A DNA stretch of 64,000 bases from the NCBI RefSeq assembly GCF_025359345.1, contig NZ_JANYGQ010000034.1:1-64000 (forward strand), read 5' to 3'. Positions 25,977 through 35,355 of this stretch are shown here, piece by piece (the stretch's first letter is position 1; every line of letters begins with the position of its first letter). This DNA comes from Mucilaginibacter sp. GTDB lineage: Bacteria > Bacteroidota > Bacteroidia > Sphingobacteriales > Sphingobacteriaceae. The notes under the pieces were generated by a model. That model worked only from the letters and a program-made list of their open reading frames with translations. It had not been told where the DNA came from and did not search any database. Both the position numbers and the translations under genes were made by a program.

Positions 25977-27255
25977 CATTTTCGCCAACCATAAATACCG
26001 GTAAAGAGCCAAGATTCAATATCCTGTCGTGAAAGTTTTTGATATTGAATTTGGTGCCTTCCCGTTTTTGTAATGTTTGTTTCCATTGCATTATCTGGCC
26101 GGCGCCGTATTTATAGGTGATGCACTGGGCGGGCCAGCGTTTTACCCGCGCAATTTCGCGCAGGGCTATATCGTCCTGGTTTTTAATGTTCTTTTTCCAA
26201 AAGGCAAGCGCCTGGTCGTCCGTCCATCCGTAGTAGTTAAGACCGATATCCATAGGCACGCGTACCGAGCGCACGATATCCCATTCCCATTTGCCGAGTT
26301 CTTCGTATGGCGTTTTATAAACGCCCACATCTTTGCCCAGTTCTTCTACGTAAGCACCCCAGCCTTCTTCGAGCCCCAAAAAATAAAAAAGCTGGTGAAC
26401 TTTTGATTGCTTAACATCGGAATTAATTGACGACTTGTAGTGATGCCCCGGCACCGCTTCATGCAAAAAAAGCCAGTCGAACTGGCGTTTATTATACGGT
26501 TTACTGAACAGGTTGTAGTAAAACACATTGTTATCATAATAGCCAGGTGTTTGTGCCATTGCGGCGTTGGCACCTTGCTCAATTTTCAAGGCCGGTATTT
26601 TACGCAGACTAAATACATTGCCCAGGTGGTTGTAAACAATATCTTTAGTATGCTCAAACTGTTTTTGCACTCCTCTGGGGTCGGCAATAAAAAACTCCTT
26701 TTCGTTTAAATGCTTATAGAATGCTTCCTCGGTTAGTCCGCTTTGTTTACGAATGGCCTCAATATGCCCTTTTACCCTTTCAACCTCACTAAGGCCGAAC
26801 TTGTAAATATCATCGGGCGTAACGTTTGCACTTAGCCAGTTCTTTAAAAAATATGCGTACCAAGCCTTACCATTAGTTATAGAATGCAAACCCGCGGCTG
26901 AAATTTCTTTGGGCTTATTGGCTACCCACTGTTTTTCTAATGCCAGTCGCTCAAGGTTCAGGTCGGTTTCGTAGGCAATCAACTCGTAGTCCTGCTTTTG
27001 GTCGACGGTTAGTCCCATGGTGCTGATTTTCTTTTGTTCTGACTTTATAGTTTCAAAAAAATCCGTTTGCTTTTTGATTTCTTCCGCCGGTTTGATTTGT
27101 TTCAGCATATTAACGTAGCTGAGCTCCAATTGCGGAATTTTAAGTGCGGTGTAGCCTTTTACAAATTTTGCAGCAAACCGGTTAAAGTCAGGCTGATTTC
27201 TAAATCCCGACAGGCAAAGCAAGCAAACAAATAAATAAGCTGATTTAATTTTCAT
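25960..27255 (-). CDS. DUF885-family putative secreted metallopeptidase
   Basis: 431 residues with an N-terminal signal (IKSAYLFVCLLCLSGF). The zinc-peptidase-like motif LFLHEAVPGHHYKS (HExxxGHH type) and EGWGAYVEELGKDVG further on are the hallmarks of DUF885 proteins, which resemble M3/M32-type thermolysin-fold peptidases. Substrate unknown; probably periplasmic. Shorter than many family members (550-600 residues), with the N-terminal part reduced. CAAACTTA at 27305-27312 (TAAGTTTG on the minus strand) may be its -7 promoter element. Confidence 0.85.
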   Translation of the reverse strand: MKIKSAYLFVCLLCLSGFRNQPDFNRFAAKFVKGYTALKIPQLELSYVNMLKQIKPAEEIKKQTDFFETIKSEQKKISTMGLTVDQKQDYELIAYETDLNLERLALEKQWVANKPKEISAAGLHSITNGKAWYAYFLKNWLSANVTPDDIYKFGLSEVERVKGHIEAIRKQSGLTEEAFYKHLNEKEFFIADPRGVQKQFEHTKDIVYNHLGNVFSLRKIPALKIEQGANAAMAQTPGYYDNNVFYYNLFSKPYNKRQFDWLFLHEAVPGHHYKSSINSDVKQSKVHQLFYFLGLEEGWGAYVEELGKDVGVYKTPYEELGKWEWDIVRSVRVPMDIGLNYYGWTDDQALAFWKKNIKNQDDIALREIARVKRWPAQCITYKYGAGQIMQWKQTLQKREGTKFNIKNFHDRILNLGSLPVFMVGENVLRVN

Positions 27256-27495
27256 AAGTACCCTGATGTTAATTAATGCGGAACTAATTTACATTAATGT
27301 ATCGCAAACTTACTTTTAAAAGCACGCGTTATCATCACCCGTTAAGAGGGATATTTACAATCTGTTTAACCAAGTGAAATTTAACAAACATTAGCACCTG
27401 GCTGTTAACTAAAGTTAAATAGCACTTTCCGGTGAAATAAACAATTGGATTATTGGTTTTTGGAGAAATAAATAAACATAAAACCTTTAATCATT

Positions 27496-28056
27496 ATGAA
27501 AAATCTATCAAAATTTGTTGTGGCCGCTACTTTTATTGCTGCTGCGTTTTTTACCCCCGGTGTTAAAGCACAGACCGCTCCGGCAAGCCCCTTCAGGTTC
27601 GATGTCGGAGCCGAAAGCGGCATCACCAACGGTGCCATGCATTACACCTCCAGCAGTTATATTGGCCTTACGGCGCGATTGCAATATAGCCTTTCGCAAA
27701 ACTTTGCCTTAACGCTAACTTCTGGCTATTACGAATTTTTAGCGCGAAGCACATACGCATCCATGGGCATGATTCCGGTAAAAGTTGGATTTAAATACTT
27801 TGTGGGCCAGCACTTCTATTTTAGCGGCGAAGCAGGCGCAGGATTTGAACTAAGCGATTTTCACGCGTATAAAAATAGCTCCTTTGGCATCCCTAAAAGC
27901 ACTAAACTGATATGGTCGCCAGGGGTGGGTTATACGTTTAAGTCGTGGGATTTTGGATTGCGATATGAAAATTTCTCAAGCAGAAAAACATTCATCGGCG
28001 AAAGAAACAATTATGGTTTCGTTGGGTTACGGGTTGCGCATAGTTTTGGCTTATAA
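27496..28056 (+). CDS. Small outer-membrane beta-barrel protein
   Basis: 186 residues with a signal peptide (LSKFVVAATFIAAAFFTPGVKAQ). The mature part alternates polar and hydrophobic residues with strands ending in aromatic residues (for example FYFSGEAGAGFEL, WDFGLRYENFSS, and a C-terminal GFVGLRVAHSFGL), the pattern of an 8-stranded OmpX/OmpA-like barrel. No known functional motif. Confidence 0.8.
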   Translation: MKNLSKFVVAATFIAAAFFTPGVKAQTAPASPFRFDVGAESGITNGAMHYTSSSYIGLTARLQYSLSQNFALTLTSGYYEFLARSTYASMGMIPVKVGFKYFVGQHFYFSGEAGAGFELSDFHAYKNSSFGIPKSTKLIWSPGVGYTFKSWDFGLRYENFSSRKTFIGERNNYGFVGLRVAHSFGL

Positions 28057-28074
28057 AACTGTATAAAACAAGAA

Positions 28075-28141
28075 GCGCCCCTGATGGGCAGGGGCGCGTT
28101 CTAACCAATTATAAACCTAAATTATGAGAAGACTTTTTTAA
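28075..28141 (+). promoter_or_regulatory. GC-rich hairpin and mini-ORF after the barrel gene
   Basis: GCGCCCCTG (28075-28083) pairs with CAGGGGCGC (28089-28097), 19 nt after the stop. No T-tract follows. About 27 nt later an ATG opens a five-codon frame (MRRLF, stop at 28139). It may be the terminator of the barrel gene, or the orphaned leader of a lost downstream gene. Confidence 0.4.
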
Positions 28142-28677
28142 TATCTTAATGGTGTAAAAGTAACACTATCTTTTTATATTATCGTAATTAAATTGTAATT
28201 TTTTTGTGCTAAATCAATTACGCCTTATTCACATCACAAAAATACAAACATTTCATTAATAATATAATAATTTTTCATTTTTTTTCAAATTTATCTCATC
28301 AATTTCAGCTTGTTGGCGTTTTTTATCTAAAAAATTGACAAAATTTCACTATATAACTCGCGATATAGTGAACTTTAATTGATATTATCTTAATGTTAAC
28401 TCGGAAATTAAGATAGTTTTTGAATTAAACGCGGCTTTATTCAAAAAAGTATCGAGTTAGCCATCAAAAAATAGAACAACATTCATATTTTTTCGATTTT
28501 TAAGACTATTTCTATCGCCGTTAGTGAAGAATCCCTTTAAATAAGCAAGAATACTGCCATTCTTTCAATTTTAATATACGTTTGATGAGTTAAACGGATC
28601 AAATTGTTCATCCCAGCCATAAAATATTGCACAAACCAAACATCAAAATAAAAATGCTTCGCCATTTTTGCGCATAA
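28142..28677. other. AT-rich gene-free stretch with two hairpins
   Basis: No ORF is supported. Two hairpins stand out: TTCACTATAT / ATATAGTGAA (28345-28372) and TATCTTAAT / ATTAAGATA (28386-28415). AACTCG lies in the loop of both, and its complement CGAGTT recurs near 28452. These could be regulator sites for the MFS gene downstream, but this is only inference. Confidence 0.5.
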
Positions 28678-28692
28678 TTGATAAATAAAGCA

Positions 28693-29898
28693 ATGCAAAA
28701 CAGCCACAATCCAAAAAATCACCCGGGACTTACCCCGCTAACTTTATGGATAATGACTGTGGCCACCGGCCTTATTGTGGCAAACCTGTACTACAACCAG
28801 CCATTACTCGAAGACATGGCCAATACTTTTCATACTACCAGGGCTAAAGTCGGACAGGTTTCTATGCTTACTCAAATTGGTTATGCCACGGGCATGTTCT
28901 TTTTGGCGCCATTGGCCGATATGGTAAAACGCAAGCGCCTGATGATGGTGGTTTTCGCCTTTATTGTTTTATCCCTTATAATAACTGCGCTATCTCCGTC
29001 AATTAATATACTTGTAGCGGCAAGCTTTTTCCTGGGGGCCGCATCCATGATTCCGCAGCTATTGGTGCCTATGGCGGCGCACCTTGCAAAGCCCAGCGAA
29101 CGCGGTAAAAAAATTGGCGTTATAATGAGCGGACTGTTAATAGGTATATTATTGTCGCGCACGTTTAGCGGATACATTGGCGACTATTTTGGATGGCGGG
29201 CTGTGTACTACATAGCCGCCGGGATAATGCTGCTGATGTGGCTAATGATCGGTCTGTTTTTGCCAGAAGTTGAGCCTGAATATAAAGGCACCTACAAAAA
29301 GCTGATGATTTCGCTTATAGATTTGGTGAAGAACGAACCGAAATTGCGTCTTGCTGCTTTGCGTGGAGCACTGTGTTTTGCCTGCTTCAGTGCCTTCTGG
29401 ACAACCATCGTGTTCCTGCTAAAACAAAACTTTAACATGGGCAGCGGCGTAGCAGGCGAATTTGGCCTTGTTGGCGCTTTCGGTGCATTGGCTGCCGGCT
29501 TAATGGGCAGGTTGAGTGATAAAATGGATGCGTATAAATTATCGGGCTTTACTTTATTGCTGATACTGGTCTCGTTTATCATCTTTTACTTCTCAGCCTA
29601 TAGTATTGTTGGATTAGTTATAGGCGTAATTATTTTAGATATGGGTGTGCAGGCAACCCACATTTCAAATCAATCCATAATATTTGCCTTAAAGCCCGAA
29701 GCGCGCAACCGCATCAATACCATTTACATGGTTACTTATTTTATTGGGGGTTCCATCGGCACCTCGTTTGCCACACAGCTCTGGAAAAACTACCAGTGGA
29801 CGGGGGTATGTATTACCGGAGCTACTTTATCCATCATAACACTCATCATCCACTTTGCAAACCATGCCAAAACCTCAAATAAACCCGTTGCTGCTTAA
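28693..29898 (+). CDS. Major facilitator superfamily transporter
   Basis: 401 residues with about 12 membrane helices in two halves. VANLYYNQPLLEDMA in helix 1 and the loop-2 motif PLADMVKRKRLM (Gly replaced by Ala) are typical of a sugar/drug efflux group of MFS permeases. The central loop is at about residues 195-215. Substrate not predictable. ATG at 28693 is preferred; a TTG at 28678 is also in frame. No regulator or enzyme gene is linked. Confidence 0.87.
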   Translation: MQNSHNPKNHPGLTPLTLWIMTVATGLIVANLYYNQPLLEDMANTFHTTRAKVGQVSMLTQIGYATGMFFLAPLADMVKRKRLMMVVFAFIVLSLIITALSPSINILVAASFFLGAASMIPQLLVPMAAHLAKPSERGKKIGVIMSGLLIGILLSRTFSGYIGDYFGWRAVYYIAAGIMLLMWLMIGLFLPEVEPEYKGTYKKLMISLIDLVKNEPKLRLAALRGALCFACFSAFWTTIVFLLKQNFNMGSGVAGEFGLVGAFGALAAGLMGRLSDKMDAYKLSGFTLLLILVSFIIFYFSAYSIVGLVIGVIILDMGVQATHISNQSIIFALKPEARNRINTIYMVTYFIGGSIGTSFATQLWKNYQWTGVCITGATLSIITLIIHFANHAKTSNKPVAA

Positions 29899-30091
29899 TT
29901 TTTGACTACTGTTTACAACAACTGTACTAAAATTTTAACAGTAAAAGGTTTGGCAAAGGTAACTCATGCTGACGCGAGTTTGTTTATTTTATGTTGATTT
30001 TCAGCGCGTTGCAAAAATCATATTTACATATTGATGTACAACTTCGACTACATTGATTTTTTTGGCACTGATTTGGAACAGTACATATCAA

Positions 30092-30289
30092 ATGCAATAC
30101 AGGATGGCACTCGATATCAGGAAACATCGCGAAAGCGGAGAGAAAGAATGGGAGAACCCTGTTGAGCCGGCAAACACTTCGGACGAGCGGGATAAGGAAC
30201 AACTGTTGCGGCAATATAAAGAAGCTAAACGCCGAAAAGATAATTTAACCGAAAGTGAAGACGATAAGACCGGGAAAACTAACAAATAG
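30092..30289 (+). CDS. Small acidic/basic hypothetical protein
   Basis: 65 residues if ATG 30092 is used (30104 is an alternative), highly charged: KHRESGEKEWENPVEP, QLLRQYKEAKRRKDNL. No membrane segment or known domain. In the +1 frame an ATG at 30034 opens 43 codons (MYNFDYIDFFGTDLEQYI...) that overlap it; the coding-like look of that part suggests either an overlapping start or a frameshifted single gene. Not recognised. Confidence 0.4.
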   Translation: MQYRMALDIRKHRESGEKEWENPVEPANTSDERDKEQLLRQYKEAKRRKDNLTESEDDKTGKTNK

Positions 30290-30305
30290 ACTAAAGACAT
30301 TAACC

Positions 30306-30467
30306 ATGAAAACTTACAATAAACCCGCCCCAACCAAAATACTGGCAAAGTTTGATAATGAACTTAAGAATTTGCTGGCTAACGATTTAAAAGAATTTAT
30401 GGGCCGCAACCCATTTTTAATGCGCAAGAAACAGGCTATGACGCAAAACACTTTGTTTGTGGCCTGA
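30306..30467 (+). CDS. Small hypothetical protein
   Basis: 53 residues, KTYNKPAPTKILAKFDNEL then LKEFMGRNPFLMRKKQAM. ATG is 16 nt after the stop of the preceding small ORF. Basic, no signal peptide. Not recognised; kept because start, spacing and composition look like a real gene. Confidence 0.45.
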   Translation: MKTYNKPAPTKILAKFDNELKNLLANDLKEFMGRNPFLMRKKQAMTQNTLFVA

Positions 30468-30549
30468 CCATCATATATCTATTCTATCTACCGAAAAACC
30501 GTACTAACATCACCTATGAAAACGATAGAGCTTTGCAATATGCAGGGCT

Positions 30550-31662
30550 CTATTTTTTTGTGGTGTATTTTATAATAAGTTCTGCTGTTTTAGCTGAAGC
30601 ACCGGGCTTGCCCATTTTCACGTCAAGCTCGTCGTAGTCCGCAAGCATTTTTTTGCGATATGCTGTATTGTTTACTATTGCTTCAAGTTCCGCGCTAATT
30701 TTCTCGGCCGAGCAATCGGCCTGTATCAATTCATTAACTACTTCGCGGTTCATTATTAAATTAACCAGCGATATAAACTTTATTTTAACCACCATGCGGG
30801 CTATACCTATAGATATAGGGTGCCCTTTATACACCACCACCTGCGGAACGTTAAATAATGCAGTCTCCAAATTGGCAGTGCCCGATGCTACAATAGCAGC
30901 TTCGGCGTTGTTGAGTAAATCATAGGTGGCATTAAAAACAACCGGTATATTTTCGCTGCGAATAAATTGTGTATAATAATCGACAGTAAACGAAGGGGCG
31001 CCAGCTATAACAAACTGATGATTTGGAAACTTTTCGATAACGGCAATCATTTCCGGCAATAGCCTACTAATTTCCTGCCGGCGGCTGCCGGGTAGCAATG
31101 CAATTATTTTTTTTGCAGGAAGACGATGGTTACCCGCGAAGCTTTCATCCGGCTTAAATGCCGCCACAGCATCAAGCAGCGGGTTGCCTACATAATCAAC
31201 CTCCATTCCCCAACCCTTATAAAAATCAACCTCAAAAGGCAAGATGCAAAACAGGTGGCCGACAATCCGTTTTATTTTTAAAACCCGTTTTTGGTTCCAG
31301 GCCCACACTTTAGGCGAGATATAATAGCAAACCAAGATATTATTCGCTTTGGCAAACTCAGCAATTTTCAGGTTAAAGCCGGGGAAGTCAATCAATATCA
31401 ATACGTCCGGCTGCCATGTCGTAATATCATGCTTACAGGCTTTAAGATTTTGTAAAATAGCATTCAGGTTAAGTACCACCTCAATAAAACCCATAAAGGC
31501 CATATCGGCATAATGCTTTACCAGCGTACCACCTTCGGCCTGCATAAGGTCGCCGCCAAAATAGCGGAACTCTGCTTGATTATCACGCTCTTTTAACGCC
31601 TTCATCAGGTTTGCGCCATGCAAATCGCCCGATGCCTCTCCGGCTACCAGGTAATACTTCAT
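30550..31662 (-). CDS. lpxB: Lipid-A-disaccharide synthase
   Basis: LpxB condenses UDP-2,3-diacylglucosamine with lipid X to the lipid A disaccharide; peripheral membrane GT19 enzyme. 370 residues: YYLVAGEASGDLHGANLM at the start, DFPGFNLKIAEFAK, YYISPKVWAWNQKRV, LLPGSRRQEI and ASGTANLETALF. Its start overlaps the stop of the small membrane protein (ATGA), and surE precedes that, an order common in Bacteroidota. Confidence 0.96.
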   Translation of the reverse strand: MKYYLVAGEASGDLHGANLMKALKERDNQAEFRYFGGDLMQAEGGTLVKHYADMAFMGFIEVVLNLNAILQNLKACKHDITTWQPDVLILIDFPGFNLKIAEFAKANNILVCYYISPKVWAWNQKRVLKIKRIVGHLFCILPFEVDFYKGWGMEVDYVGNPLLDAVAAFKPDESFAGNHRLPAKKIIALLPGSRRQEISRLLPEMIAVIEKFPNHQFVIAGAPSFTVDYYTQFIRSENIPVVFNATYDLLNNAEAAIVASGTANLETALFNVPQVVVYKGHPISIGIARMVVKIKFISLVNLIMNREVVNELIQADCSAEKISAELEAIVNNTAYRKKMLADYDELDVKMGKPGASAKTAELIIKYTTKK

Positions 31663-31922
31663 CGTGCACGTACTTTAAACATAAACAATACCAACATAAT
31701 AGCAAATGTGCCCAGCATTACACCCCTTGCAGTTTTATCCAAATCCTTTTTAACGGTAAAACGCAACATCAATAAATTCAAAGCTATAGCTATAACATAT
31801 GGCAGCGCCGGTTTGTTGATGAGATCAACATTGTTTTTTAATAAAGATGCTACCAACCATGCAATGGCCGGAAACGGAAGGGCGAGTAAAACGCCCATTA
31901 GCATGGTATTTTTGTATTGCAT
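31659..31922 (-). CDS. Small membrane protein between surE and lpxB
   Basis: 87 residues with three probable helices (TMLMGVLLALPFPAIAWLVASLL; ALPYVIAIALNLLMLRF; GVMLGTFAIMLVLFMFKVRA). 4 nt separate it from surE and it overlaps lpxB by 4 nt, so the three genes form one translationally coupled operon. Function unknown; position suggests a role at the inner membrane in lipid A synthesis (inference only). Confidence 0.8.
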   Translation of the reverse strand: MQYKNTMLMGVLLALPFPAIAWLVASLLKNNVDLINKPALPYVIAIALNLLMLRFTVKKDLDKTARGVMLGTFAIMLVLFMFKVRAR

Positions 31923-31926
31923 TTAC

Positions 31927-32700
31927 TTATATATTAAATTCCCAGCTATTTAAAACCGGGATGGCATGGTGTGCCGTCATATCAAATTGTACCGGCACTA
32001 CCGAGGCATAATTATGTTCGAGCGCCCAAACGTCGGTATCTTCGCCATTGTCGCTGGTTTGAAATACACCTGTTAGCCAGTAGTAAGGCCGCTTGTGCGG
32101 GTCCATTCGCTCGTCAAATTCTTCGGCCCACTTGGCATTTGCCTGGCGGCAAATTTTTATCCCTTTAATATGTGGCCCTGCGGGGAAGTTGACATTAAGC
32201 AAAGTGGCAGTCGGCAAGCCGTTTTGTAAAACCTGCAGCGCAATTTCCTTAACAAATTTTAGGCAATGGCTAAAATCGGCATCCATCGTATAATCATCAA
32301 GCGAAAATCCTATTGACGGAATGCTTTCAATAGCCCCTTCAACCGCTGCCGACATGGTGCCGGAGTATAATATATTAATGGAGTTGTTTAACCCATGATT
32401 TATACCCGAAACACATAAATCGGGCTTTTTGCCTTTAAATATCTTGTTCACTGCCAGCTTCACGCAATCAACCGGGGTGCCCGAGCAGCGGTACATTTCA
32501 ATACCTTCGTAAATGTCAACAGGGTCAAGCCGTAAAGGTTTACCTATGGTGATGGCATGCCCCATACCCGATTGCGGACTATCCGGCGCAACTACTACCA
32601 CACGACCAATTTCGGCCATGGTTTCCAGTAAGGCTTTAATACCAGGGGCAGTTATGCCATCGTCGTTTACTACAAGTATAGTGGGTTTGGCTTTTGTCAT
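31927..32700 (-). CDS. surE: 5'-nucleotidase SurE
   Basis: SurE hydrolyses nucleoside 5'-monophosphates and is linked to stationary-phase survival; cytosolic and metal-dependent. 257 residues from ATG 32700: ILVVNDDGITAPGI with the metal-binding DD, APDSPQSGMGHAIT, VSGINHGLNNS (Asn ligand), and YSGTMSAAVEGAI. An in-frame TTG at 32709 would lie inside the divergent promoter region and is less likely. TAATTTTG lies 6 nt before the ATG on this strand. Confidence 0.95.
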   Translation of the reverse strand: MTKAKPTILVVNDDGITAPGIKALLETMAEIGRVVVVAPDSPQSGMGHAITIGKPLRLDPVDIYEGIEMYRCSGTPVDCVKLAVNKIFKGKKPDLCVSGINHGLNNSINILYSGTMSAAVEGAIESIPSIGFSLDDYTMDADFSHCLKFVKEIALQVLQNGLPTATLLNVNFPAGPHIKGIKICRQANAKWAEEFDERMDPHKRPYYWLTGVFQTSDNGEDTDVWALEHNYASVVPVQFDMTAHHAIPVLNSWEFNI

Positions 32701-32731
32701 TTGGCACAAAATTAGTTATATTTGATTTATG
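32693..32731 (+). promoter_or_regulatory. Divergent back-to-back promoters of surE and the Uma2 gene
   Basis: For the plus-strand gene: TTTG at 32693-32696, 20-nt spacer, TATATTTG at 32717-32724, ATTT, then ATG at 32729. The -33 element lies in the first codons of surE. For surE: TAATTTTG (32714-32707 on the minus strand), six bases, then ATG at 32700. The whole intergenic region is only 28 bp, so both transcripts would be leaderless or nearly so. Confidence 0.6.
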
Positions 32732-33280
32732 CTTGCCGTTGAAAAGAAAAAGAAATACACCGTTGCTGATTATATGCTGCTGGAGGAAGGTGCGCCTTTT
32801 CAATTAATTAATTATGATTTAGTTATGTCACCAGCTGCGAACCCTGTTCACCAGGCGATTGTTGCGCGCCTGTCGCAATTAATACTTAATTTTTTAGAAC
32901 TTAAAAATATAGGAGGCTACACTGCCGGTACAGTTGATGTGGTTTTTGATGAAGGAAATGTACTTCAGCCGGACTTTCTATATATTGCGCCAGAGCGTGA
33001 GGCAGATATCGTTAAAAACAAAATTGAAGGTGCGCCCGATTTGGCCATAGAAATACTTTCGCCATCCAATGCCTACTACGACCTTCGACAAAAAAAAGAT
33101 GTTTACGAAAAATATGGCGTAAGAGAATATGTAATTATCGACCCTATTGTTCAAACAATAGAATTATATGCTTTAATGGACGGAAAATATTATTTACATA
33201 AAAAAGCAAAAAAACCGGAGCATCTTGATTCCCTGGTATTGGCCGGGTTTACTTTTGATTTGAATAAGATATTCCGATAA
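32729..33280 (+). CDS. Uma2-family (DUF820) putative nuclease
   Basis: 183 residues, same family as 13480-14004 and similar in all motifs: LQPDFLYIAPE, APDLAIEILSPSNAYYDLRQKKDVYEKYGVREYVIIDP. The Asp/Glu/Lys set of the PD-(D/E)XK-like fold is present. Function unknown. Divergent from surE with only 28 bp between the start codons. Confidence 0.87.
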   Translation: MLAVEKKKKYTVADYMLLEEGAPFQLINYDLVMSPAANPVHQAIVARLSQLILNFLELKNIGGYTAGTVDVVFDEGNVLQPDFLYIAPEREADIVKNKIEGAPDLAIEILSPSNAYYDLRQKKDVYEKYGVREYVIIDPIVQTIELYALMDGKYYLHKKAKKPEHLDSLVLAGFTFDLNKIFR

Positions 33281-33285
33281 TTACA

Positions 33286-34434
33286 CTATATCGCCTTCTT
33301 CACCCCCGGCATCAATACCACCAGCCCGGCCAGTAAAAAGCTGCCAACAACAGCAACCGGTGCAACCACCAAAAGTTTCAGCACAGGGTCAATATTCCAG
33401 TTATGCACCGCAAGCGAAGCTGAAATCACTACCAGCGGATGAAAAATATAAACAGCGAAAGTATACCGGGACAATTTTGCCAATAAAGGTGATGACCTGT
33501 TCCACAATTCCCTGCCAAAAACCAACAGCGTAGTAATAATTGAAAAGCCTATAAGCTGCTCCCATACTGCATATAATATAGCCTGGAAGTGAAATCCGCC
33601 CGAATACCATTCACCGGGCATATGGAATTTTGTTTGGATGATATAAAACACCGGGAAAAACATTAATAAAAAAAGAAAGAAGAAAAAAAGCTGCTTCCCT
33701 GTTTTGAATGTGATTGTATTTAGCCAGTTGTTTTTATAGGCTACCAGCCCTAAAATAAAAAGCGCAATGTATTGCGAGAAGTGTGCAGGCTGAAACCCCA
33801 AAGGCTTTAACACCCAGCCCACCGGTAGCCGGGTGCGCACAAAAAAGCTGGCTATGCCAACTGCCGCCGCAAATAACATAATTGCACCTGCTGAAGGCGC
33901 TGCGAGCGGCTTTGGCACCCAATTCTTAGTGTAGGCTCGTACAGCCACATATACCAAAGTAAACAACAACAATGCTGCGACAAACCATAGTACACCAAAA
34001 TCAATCCACGGATGGAAACCACCGAGGTATTGCAAGTACGTAACATGCTGCCCGTATCCAAAGTAATAAACAAGGTAACTTAACAGCGGGGAAAGTATGA
34101 ACGAATAGAAAACCAATGGTACACCCAGTCTCAACAACCGGTCGGTTATAAACTTAGCTGCACCCTTCCTGTCATACGACGGTTTTATAAAATAAGCCGA
34201 CAGGAAGAAGAAAAAGCCCATAAAAAACGCCTGGTTGACGCTCACAAAAATGGTCATGGGCACAATGGCGATCGCGTTCTTCGCGTTTTCGCTGTAGTAC
34301 CATCCGCCGGGTGCACCATAAGTGATAAAGCAATGATGCAGCACCACTAATATGGTAAGCAATACCTTCAGCGTATCGATGTAGTGAATCTTTTTTGGCT
34401 GGTTTGCTTTTTGTGTTGTGGGTGATGCCGGCAT
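33286..34434 (-). CDS. Integral-membrane acyltransferase (acyltransferase 3 family)
   Basis: 382 residues with about ten membrane helices. The start KIHYIDTLKVLLTILVVLHHCFITYG, with the family Arg-x10-His region represented by D-TLK...LHH, and the segments FMGFFFFLSAYFI and RLGVPLVFYSF are typical of acyltransferase 3 (OafA/NodX-like) proteins, which acylate sugars or lipids at the inner membrane. Substrate unknown. It ends 5 nt from the convergent Uma2 gene. Confidence 0.85.
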   Translation of the reverse strand: MPASPTTQKANQPKKIHYIDTLKVLLTILVVLHHCFITYGAPGGWYYSENAKNAIAIVPMTIFVSVNQAFFMGFFFFLSAYFIKPSYDRKGAAKFITDRLLRLGVPLVFYSFILSPLLSYLVYYFGYGQHVTYLQYLGGFHPWIDFGVLWFVAALLLFTLVYVAVRAYTKNWVPKPLAAPSAGAIMLFAAAVGIASFFVRTRLPVGWVLKPLGFQPAHFSQYIALFILGLVAYKNNWLNTITFKTGKQLFFFFLFLLMFFPVFYIIQTKFHMPGEWYSGGFHFQAILYAVWEQLIGFSIITTLLVFGRELWNRSSPLLAKLSRYTFAVYIFHPLVVISASLAVHNWNIDPVLKLLVVAPVAVVGSFLLAGLVVLMPGVKKAI

Positions 34435-34521
34435 AAACTAAAGGTTGATTACATGCGAATAGACATAAACTTATTTTTATAGTTGCAGCCGGGCAAGTTT
34501 TTGCACCCCAAATTTTGCCTA

Positions 34522-35355
34522 TTATTTGCTGCCAACACAATATTTCTTTACATACTCGTCAGCTTTTGGCACATTAAGTAATTGAGCTCTCGTAAAATCT
34601 GTACACGCCGAAACTTTTCTATCCAGGTAATATTCATAGATCCCTCTGTATAGGTAGGCCGAGTTTGCCGTGGTTTTCAAATCAATAGCACTGGTTAAAT
34701 CATCAATAGCCTCTTTATATTGCTTGCTTTCGCCGTATAGAATTCCCCTGTTATAGTAAGTGGCGATATTGCTTTTATCCAGCCTTAAAACTTCCGAATA
34801 GTCTTGTATCGCCCCTGCTATATCCCCAATATTGCGTTTCATGGCGGCCCTCGAAGCGAATGCGCGGTAAAAATCAGGTTTAAGTTTGATCACTTTATCA
34901 AGGTCATCAATAGCCTTTTGTGCGTCGGCAATTGCGATATATTCGGTTGCCCTCGTGTAATATGCAAAGGCAAAATCATTTTTCAATTCTATTGCCCTGG
35001 TGTAATCTGCAATCGCTTCCTTGGATTTGCCTTCTATTTGCTTTACTTGTCCATCCGCATAATAAGCCATCATAAAATTTGGATTTAGTTCAACAGCTTT
35101 ATCAAAAGCTGTGATTGCATTGTTTGAGTTTCCGGAATAAAAATAGCAATATCCTAACTCGTAATAAGAATTTGCGTTTTTAGGATTAACTTTAAGTGAA
35201 AGTTGAAGTTCAGACTCTGCTTTTTCAAAATCATTTGCGAGTAAATAGTTAACTCCATTTATATAATGATCGTCACAAGCAGATTCAACTCTATTTTTAC
35301 AGGAGGCGATAAAAATAATGGCAGCAATTACAATAAGGTTTTCCAGGTGTTTCAT
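34522..35355 (-). CDS. Tetratricopeptide-repeat lipoprotein
   Basis: 277 residues with a lipoprotein signal: LENLIVIAAIIFIASC followed by KNRVESACDD. Six to seven TPR units of 34 residues follow from about residue 27; for example ANSYYELGYCYFYSGNSNNAITAFDKAVELNP and later FAFAYYTRATEYIAIADAQ. Two Cys near the C-terminus (ACTDFTRA, KYC). A scaffold for protein contacts, probably in the periplasm. No linked partner gene. Confidence 0.85.
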   Translation of the reverse strand: MKHLENLIVIAAIIFIASCKNRVESACDDHYINGVNYLLANDFEKAESELQLSLKVNPKNANSYYELGYCYFYSGNSNNAITAFDKAVELNPNFMMAYYADGQVKQIEGKSKEAIADYTRAIELKNDFAFAYYTRATEYIAIADAQKAIDDLDKVIKLKPDFYRAFASRAAMKRNIGDIAGAIQDYSEVLRLDKSNIATYYNRGILYGESKQYKEAIDDLTSAIDLKTTANSAYLYRGIYEYYLDRKVSACTDFTRAQLLNVPKADEYVKKYCVGSK

